NCBI GenBank assembly: GCA_946800325.1
Contig: OX326961.1
Location: 45,657,415-45,721,414 of the forward strand
Length of the DNA stretch: 64,000 bases
Direction of reading: 5' to 3'
Source: Luzula sylvatica
Taxonomy: Eukaryota > Streptophyta > Magnoliopsida > Poales > Juncaceae
Shown here: piece by piece, positions 58,981-64,000 of the stretch
Position numbering within the stretch: the stretch's first letter is position 1
How the letters are laid out: every line of letters starts with the position of its first letter
Notes under the pieces: generated by a model
Databases searched by the model: none
Seen by the model: only the letters and a program-made list of their open reading frames with translations
Told to the model about the DNA's origin: nothing
Made by a program: the position numbers and the translations under genes

Positions 58981-59423
58981 CAAAGAAAATGATTTTATTC
59001 TTTAAATTATTTGGATTAATATTGCAGAGATCGGGTATTCAATTATGTGTACAAGCCGCATTACAAAAAAGTAATTCGGAATGTACGAAGTCGCTTGACA
59101 TTCTTCAATGGCCAATTGAAATAATTTCAAATCTTCCAAATCAAAATGATGGACATTCGTGTGGTGTATTTGCAATCATGTACATTCAGTTTTGGAGCGG
59201 AACCAAGCTTAAATGTAATATATCTAAGGTATATTATTTTCGCCGAATTTTTTTTTTAGTTTCTTTAAATTACTCATATTGAATTATTATTTTAATTGAA
59301 AATATGCAGACAAATATGGATATAAGAAGGAAACAATTGCTAGCACATTTAATTTTTTCAGATAACAATATATTAAATGATATTAAGCAAGAAATTATTT
59401 CCTTGAGCAAAAATATTCGATAA
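56305..59423 (+). CDS. ULP1-type (C48) SUMO-protease-like gene, multi-exon
   Basis: Exons are read as 56305-56910, 57030-57224, 57504-57632, 57714-57776, 57874-58258, 58321-58487, 58552-58725, 58804-58941, 59028-59228 and 59310-59423 (TAA). All introns are GT-AG and all junctions keep frame, giving 723 residues from 56305. The N-terminal half resembles the domain that precedes ULP1 in plant transposon-borne ULPs (SIPEEIRRLFVIIRDMSD, SRDASCILGVKDVGI). An Asp-rich linker (exon 5) and the peptidase follow: NHWYVGVV (His583), QILDSL (Asp600), NQNDGHSCGVF (Gln658, Cys664), all in family spacing. ULP1 enzymes cut SUMO-like modifiers. The true start and any 5' exon are unresolved; the first Met in this frame of the exon is at 56362. 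Confidence 0.88.
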
Positions 59424-59706
59424 TATTTTTTCTTGTTTTTATGTTTTTTTTTTTAAATAATATGTTTTGTCAAGAATAATTTATTTGTTGTATGCTTTAA
59501 AAATGTTAAATCTGATCCGTTAATTACTCATATTGTTTCTTTCAGTAATTACTATTTTTAACTTGAATCCGTGGACACTTGCCATGCTAAATCTGATCCG
59601 TTAATTTTTATCAATCCGACGCTTCAAATTCATATTTGCTCAATCCGTGGTCTCTTAAGACACATGATTGCATTTAGGGCCAAATTCATATTTGCAAGCC
59701 TGATGA
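59424..59706. other. ULP gene 3' flank
   Basis: AT-rich; no coding feature. The repeated word aatctgatccgttaatt occurs twice (59508 and 59588). Confidence 0.4.
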
Positions 59707-59892
59707 GAGAGAGAGAGAGAGAGAGGTAGTGAAGAGGAGTCCATTAATGAGCTTTCAGCTCTTCCTCCTTCACAAAACCAAATCAAGCTTCCTCCTTCAC
59801 AAAACCAAATCGCTCCAAAAGCGGTGACAAAAAGGAAGACCAAAAAGCGTGAAGTCCATTCTCTCACCTCCGTTCTCTCAGCTCGCAGCAAG
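59707..59892 (+). pseudogene. Exon-like fragment resembling a B-type cyclin N-terminal region
   Basis: An open frame without Met ends at AAG followed by GTACTA (splice donor). It reads LPPSQNQI twice (a 27-bp duplication) and then PKAVTKRKTKKREVHSLTSV and LSARSK. The block TLTSVLSARSK after a basic stretch is characteristic of plant mitotic B-type cyclins just before an intron. No cyclin box is present. It is probably a captured host exon, as in Pack-MULEs; a short low-complexity match is the alternative. Confidence 0.5.
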
Positions 59893-60117
59893 GTACTACT
59901 CTCTACTTTTATGGTCCATGTTTCTGGTACGGTTCGTCAAGGCGGCAAGTGCAGACAAGTTTTAGACTTTTGAAAGTTTGAATTCAAATTATTGTTTGCG
60001 AGAGAAAGCAACCAGTGACATATGGCATACTGTAATTAAATCAGCTCGATTAATTAGCTTAATTTTATCAAACATTATTTGACCAATTAAAATTTGTAAA
60101 CCTTTTTCTTGGGAAAC

Positions 60118-60442
60118 ATGTATTACTGCGAGATCTACTCTCCAGAAGAGTCCTCTCTGGACCGAAACCCTGATTCGCCATACTGGCTACCCCGAGCTCC
60201 AATTACTGTAAGAAAAAATTAAAAATAATTAAAAATAATTTTATGATTGTTACCAATTTCTGAAGATTAGGGTACTGGATGGATGAGGAAGGCTTCAACA
60301 GAATTCTCGAGCGAAAGCAACAGGGATATCTCCTTGTGTGCAAGTAAGATTGTTACCAATTTTGTAATGAATTTGCTTAAATATGATTACGATAATTTTA
60401 TGATTGTTGTTTCCTTGAATAATTTTAGACGTTTATCAATGA
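60118..60442 (+). other. Possible three-exon small ORF (58 codons) in the MULE
   Basis: ATG 60118 opens 30 codons (MYYCEIYSPEESSLDRNPDS...) to a GTAAGA donor at 60208. An acceptor at 60269-60270 gives 73 bases in phase (GTGWMRKASTEFSSESNRDI...) to a GTAAGA donor at 60344. A short third exon 60429-60442 ends in TGA. I do not recognise the peptide. It may be captured exons of a host gene read in this or another frame, or chance. Confidence 0.3.
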
Positions 60443-60608
60443 ATAGATCTAGATGAACCTACAATTGGTCTTGATAGGTACTCCATGTTTTTATTTTATT
60501 TTTACTAATTGATGGTGAACAATAAATTTTATTTTTACATGTATAATTCGCAGAAAAATGAAGGGAGTATAATGGTCACAGATGTGAAGTGTGTTCCGTC
60601 TAATTTTC

Positions 60609-60666
60609 ACTCTGGATTCATGTTTGGCATGTGAATGAGGATCTTGATATCGCATCCATGAAGGTT
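60609..60666 (+). repeat. 58-bp repeat shared with 55648-55705, right copy
   Basis: Identical to the left copy. A truncated third occurrence (tttcactctggattcatgtg) follows at about 60685. Confidence 0.9.
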
Positions 60667-60871
60667 ATATAACATATTAAGAATTTTCACTCTGGATTCA
60701 TGTGTGTATATGTGTGGAATTTTTAAAATAGAGACAAGGCTATGTAACAGATTAAGAATTTCAAATGCTTTATTGTTTGTAACTGGTACCGAAATTTGAA
60801 ATAGTTCAAGGATATACTAATCATCTCTGACAGGAAATAAAATAACAAGAGAAAAAACATAAATCATTCTA

Positions 60872-62986
60872 TTAATTGTTTGAAGAGGTTTTTGGAATTG
60901 TCGGACATGTTTGGATGTTATGTCCAACTTGTCGACAAAACCCGCATCGCGTCTTCTTCACTTCGTTCCACGCCTTAATTCGCTTCTTCGGCGCACCTTT
61001 GCCCACCACCACATTGGGATCGGACACATGAAACAATGGAGAAACGGATTCGTCTTTCCTATTATTTAGAACATCTTCCTCTTTGTCTTGTTTTTTATTT
61101 TTTCTTGGATATAATTGATGTAAAATCTCTGCGATCTTCAAAGTTTCTGCCTCGGACTTGGAGACTTCGAGAAATATTTCGCTGCCTAATTTTGATATTT
61201 CACGATTTCTTCTCAACTCCTCTGACCAATTAAATAACGAACCTCCTTGTATTTCTATACGCGTATTTGGGGCCTTGGTCCACCTTTTCCACACACAACA
61301 TTGGGGAAGAAAATCTATATTCAACTCGATTAACACTCTCAATATATGTCGACATGGAATTTTTTCGCATTCCAATTTCTTACACGTGCACTTAACACTC
61401 TCTATTTTCCCCGTACCAATACATTCCACAACAGCCCTGGTTTATCCGGTACCGTTTATTTCTAACTCGCACCACATTTTATCACCAAATTTCTCCGTCA
61501 CAACAATCTCGTAATTCTTTGATCGCTTAAGTTCTTCTTGGATTTTTTTAAACACGGCCAGCGTATAGATCCGTCCAAGATCATTCTCTAAACCCACAAA
61601 CTCCGTTGCACAATTTGGGACAGAACTCGAAGCATCCGAATCTAGTTTTACCTCATTTCGACGAATATGAGATAAACAATGTTCGTAATGCAAAAACAAA
61701 TCAAATAAATACATACTTCTATCGAGATGCATGTGAAGCCTTGCGTTAAGACCCTCGCTTCTTTGCGTGCTATTTATTCCTAACAACAACTTGTCCTTCA
61801 AATAAGCCGATGCCCAATGCTCCTTCGATTTGTACATCATCTTCAACCAATCGTTATCCCTCAAAGTGTCACTACTAGCGATGTAATTATCCCACCCATT
61901 TTCGAAATCTCTAGTATCACAACTCTTATACAATAGTGCCTTGAAACCTCCAAAATAAGAGTGGTGGAGGTGACGCATCATGTTTCGTTCGATATGCCAT
62001 GCACATATACGATGAACCGCTTGTGGCAATACCTCTCGAATCGCTTTAGCCATGGAAGGACATCCGTCGGTTATTACGGATTTGGGACGGTTTTGGTACA
62101 TTGCGGTTAGGAAGGTAGATAAAAGCCACTCGTACGATTCCGCCGACTCATTCGCTACTATTCCACATCCAAAAATTGTAGTCGAGCGGTGGTGATTAAT
62201 CCCAACAAATGGGATAAAAGGCATATTATACCGATTTACGCGGTACGTACTATCGAAAGCAATGACATCACCGAAACACATATAGTCATTTCTAGACTGA
62301 GAATCGAACCAGAATAGGGTCGATAACCGGCCGACATCATTCGTTTTATAATAAAAAAAAAACTCCACGTCGGTCTCCTTTCTCTCTTTCATGCACTTCA
62401 GTACAGTTTCTGCATCTCCTTCGAGGATTCTCGACATCTTATGCCTAGCCACAAAATTATACAGATCCTTCATCGTAAATCCCACATTTTTGAAACCTCC
62501 CATTTTCTGCTCCAATACATCCATGATTTGACTCTTACGGAGCCCCGCAACCTCTAAGGCAAGTATATCACTTTCCATATCCGTGTCAATATTACGATGA
62601 GACCGTAAAAACACAACCTCTTCTCCAATGGTCAATTCATGATTATGCTCTTCAACAAACTCTTTCACGTGCCAAAATCCCGTCTCAACATTGAGCCTCA
62701 CACTGAATTTGACGGGACAACCACATCGAGTGAGAGGCCGGTTTCTCTTTTTGGGTACATCATTTGAGTCCTTTTGTTGGCGGAATCCTTCGCGACAACA
62801 AACAAAACGACGATAACACACTACGTTTCCAGCCCTTTTTTTCAAATGCTCTTTTCGAACACCGAATCCTTTATTCTTCGCATAGTGATAGAAGAACGCT
62901 TCTGCCTCGTCCAACGACATAAACGTCATGTTCACACCGGCATCATCCTTCATGAATAACGCCGCATCGCATTCATCTTGATATGC
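60872..62986 (-). pseudogene. MULE transposase with FAR1 domain, one in-frame stop
   Basis: The exon starts after an acceptor at 62988-62987 (AYQDECDAALFMKDD...). The N-terminus is a FAR1 / WRKY-GCM1 zinc-finger DNA-binding domain (EAEAFFYHYAKNKGFGVRK, CR..CC, RCGCPVKF, HNH). The MULE transposase core has FDSTYRVN and VITDGCPSMAKAI (two catalytic Asp), CAWHIERN, and a candidate third acidic residue in DFENGW. A TAA at 61444-61442 interrupts the frame. The same frame continues to 60872 with the SWIM zinc finger CTCKKLECEKIPCRH and a CX2CX4HX4C knuckle CGFCRQVGHNIQTC. Any 5' exons upstream (63000-63770) were not resolved. It catalysed movement of this family, but this copy is probably inactive unless the stop is bypassed. 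Confidence 0.9.
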
Positions 62987-63739
62987 CTAAACAAATTAGA
63001 GACACAATTAGATTATAAAGCAAATATTTAGTGAAACCAAACAATTTATGAATGATTTGTTTTTTCACTGTTTGACTTGTCTTCTTATTATTTTAAAAGA
63101 AATTAATATTAAGACCTACTGTTTGAACAATAAATAAAATATATCAAACTAATGTCCTTTTTAAGGACGTACGGCACCTCATTTAAAAAAAATTGTTTAG
63201 GGTTTAGGATTTCTTGCTTTCTTCATCAATTTTACAGGCACAAATCAAACAGGAAATCTGACACACATTAAAATATTTCATTGCCTAATATCCACAACTT
63301 ACATTGTCAAAAAAATATATCCACAACTCACAATTTCATGACTCGCATAAAGAAATCAAATTTTAAAACAATAAACTTGTGTTAGTGTTACCATTGGATT
63401 GATAGGATGTTAGGAGTAGAATAAAATGGACGCAGTGACTAGTGAGATAGAGCAACCAACGGCTTGAAACAAAGCAAACTGACGGAAAAGGGGCAGTGAA
63501 ATCACGTTGAGGTTGGCCGAAAATGAGAGCTTGAAGAGACAGTACAAGAACCGAAGAGGAACTGAGCAATTAGCGGGAAGTGATGAGAAATTAGTGGATT
63601 CACATTTGGAAGGGAAGAGAGGGATTCATGGTAATTAAAATAATTGGAGATATCCAGTTGATAGAAATGGAGGGTTAACAACAAAACAACAAGACATATC
63701 AGCTCAATATCACATGACTTTTTTCAATACCCAAAATGC
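62987..63739. other. Transposase upstream region
   Basis: It should contain the transposase leader, first intron and promoter, transcribed leftward. No coding exon could be assigned with confidence. Confidence 0.4.
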
Positions 63740-63773
63740 CCTTGATCGAAAAGGATCTACTAGAGAATTGCCC
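63740..63773 (-). repeat. MULE right terminal inverted repeat
   Basis: On minus it reads GGGCAATTCTCTAGTAGATC and then CTTTTCGATCAAGG, matching the left end in its core tagtagatcctt. The 9-bp duplication follows at 63774-63782. Confidence 0.75.
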
Positions 63774-63928
63774 TTCTTATTAATATGTTTATATGTAATT
63801 AATGTGTTGTTTGGGAATTTTCATTCTCTATAAATATAAACTATTCTATGTATTAAGGATTGATCCATTTTGAATATAAATTTTCTCTCTCCTCTCTTTT
63901 CTTGTTGTTTAAGCTTTATTTTATAACA
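63774..63928 (+). repeat. Right piece of the split copia LTR (5' LTR)
   Basis: It has a TATA box (tctctataaatataaac, about 63828-63844), a C/T-rich leader and a TTATAACA end. The internal region and primer site follow at once. The LTR start is on the other side of the MULE at 53847. Confidence 0.65.
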
Positions 63929-64000
63929 CGTTATCAGCACCATGCTCCGACCAACTGAGAGATCGATATTTCATCACAACACCTCTATATCTTTCTTCTT
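63929..64000 (+). mobile_element. Start of a copia internal region (continues past the window)
   Basis: cgttatcagcaccatgc right after the LTR end resembles the primer-binding region of short-LTR plant copia elements (Ale/Retrofit-like). The coding part lies outside the window. Confidence 0.5.

Larger units (their letters stand above)
53912..63773. mobile_element. Complete 9.86 kb MULE carrying a ULP1 protease gene (Kaonashi-like)
   Basis: Perfect 9-bp duplications ttcttatta flank the element (53903-53911 and 63774-63782). Ends GGGTCTTTCTATAGTAGATCC and GGGCAATTCTCTAGTAGATCC are short inverted repeats. It carries a FAR1/MULE transposase on minus near the right end and a ULP1-type protease gene on plus, convergently arranged, plus tandem repeats and exon-like fragments. 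Mutator transposons make 9-bp duplications. Kaonashi (KI) MULEs with ULP-like genes are known in plants, and this organisation matches them in outline. Confidence 0.93.

Noticed and set aside
63363..63684. Short minus-strand frames as first transposase exons
   Set aside because: Neither resembles a transposase N-terminus and no donor joins them in phase with the acceptor at 62988.

Overview
This window is nuclear DNA from a flowering plant, very probably a eudicot. The evidence is AT-rich intergenic sequence, spliced genes with GT-AG introns, plant-only gene families (a CBL-interacting protein kinase and a WEB-family coiled-coil protein), a nuclear tRNA-Ser gene, and dense nested plant transposons. 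I cannot name the species from sequence alone.

Only three host genes look intact. They are an intronless CIPK kinase (15959-17233, minus), a two-exon WEB-family protein (43050-45037, minus) and tRNA-Ser(UGA) (42528-42608, minus). Two further host-gene remnants are recognisable. One is a single strictosidine-synthase-like exon (6550-6686). The other is a decayed, multi-exon GEN-like (XPG/Rad2 family) nuclease pseudogene (34298-36114) with a MITE inside one of its introns.

Layout: 1-6060 is a degenerate Ty1/copia element lacking its 5' LTR in the window. 6.1-15.5 kb holds tandem repeats, an AT-rich repeat, a ~0.7 kb direct duplication and four hAT-type non-autonomous elements. 15.9-17.3 kb is the CIPK. 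18524-20784 is a non-autonomous Helitron on the minus strand, mostly filled with a minisatellite. 21-32.5 kb holds a LINE remnant, microsatellites, MULE- and hAT-type MITEs and duplicated AT-rich segments. 33.6-41.7 kb holds the GEN pseudogene, MITEs, a probable solo LTR and a 1 kb foldback element. 42.5-45.1 kb has the tRNA and WEB genes. 46.6-49.3 kb is a LINE/Athila-type gypsy junction. 51.9-53.6 kb has two more hAT elements.

The main discovery is at 53912-63773. A complete 9.86 kb Mutator-like element (MULE) lies between perfect 9-bp target duplications (ttcttatta). It carries an apparently intact multi-exon ULP1-type cysteine protease gene on plus and a FAR1/MULE transposase on minus with one in-frame stop. 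Between them lie exon-like pieces, one resembling a B-type cyclin. The layout resembles Kaonashi (KI) MULEs. The element inserted into a short copia LTR (53847-53911 plus 63774-63928), whose internal region runs off the right edge of the window.

Most mobile elements were called from termini plus target-site duplications read directly from the sequence: 8 bp for hAT, 9 bp for MULE, A|T for Helitron and 5 bp for the LTR. Family names rest on these structural rules and on recognised protein motifs. No database search was possible.
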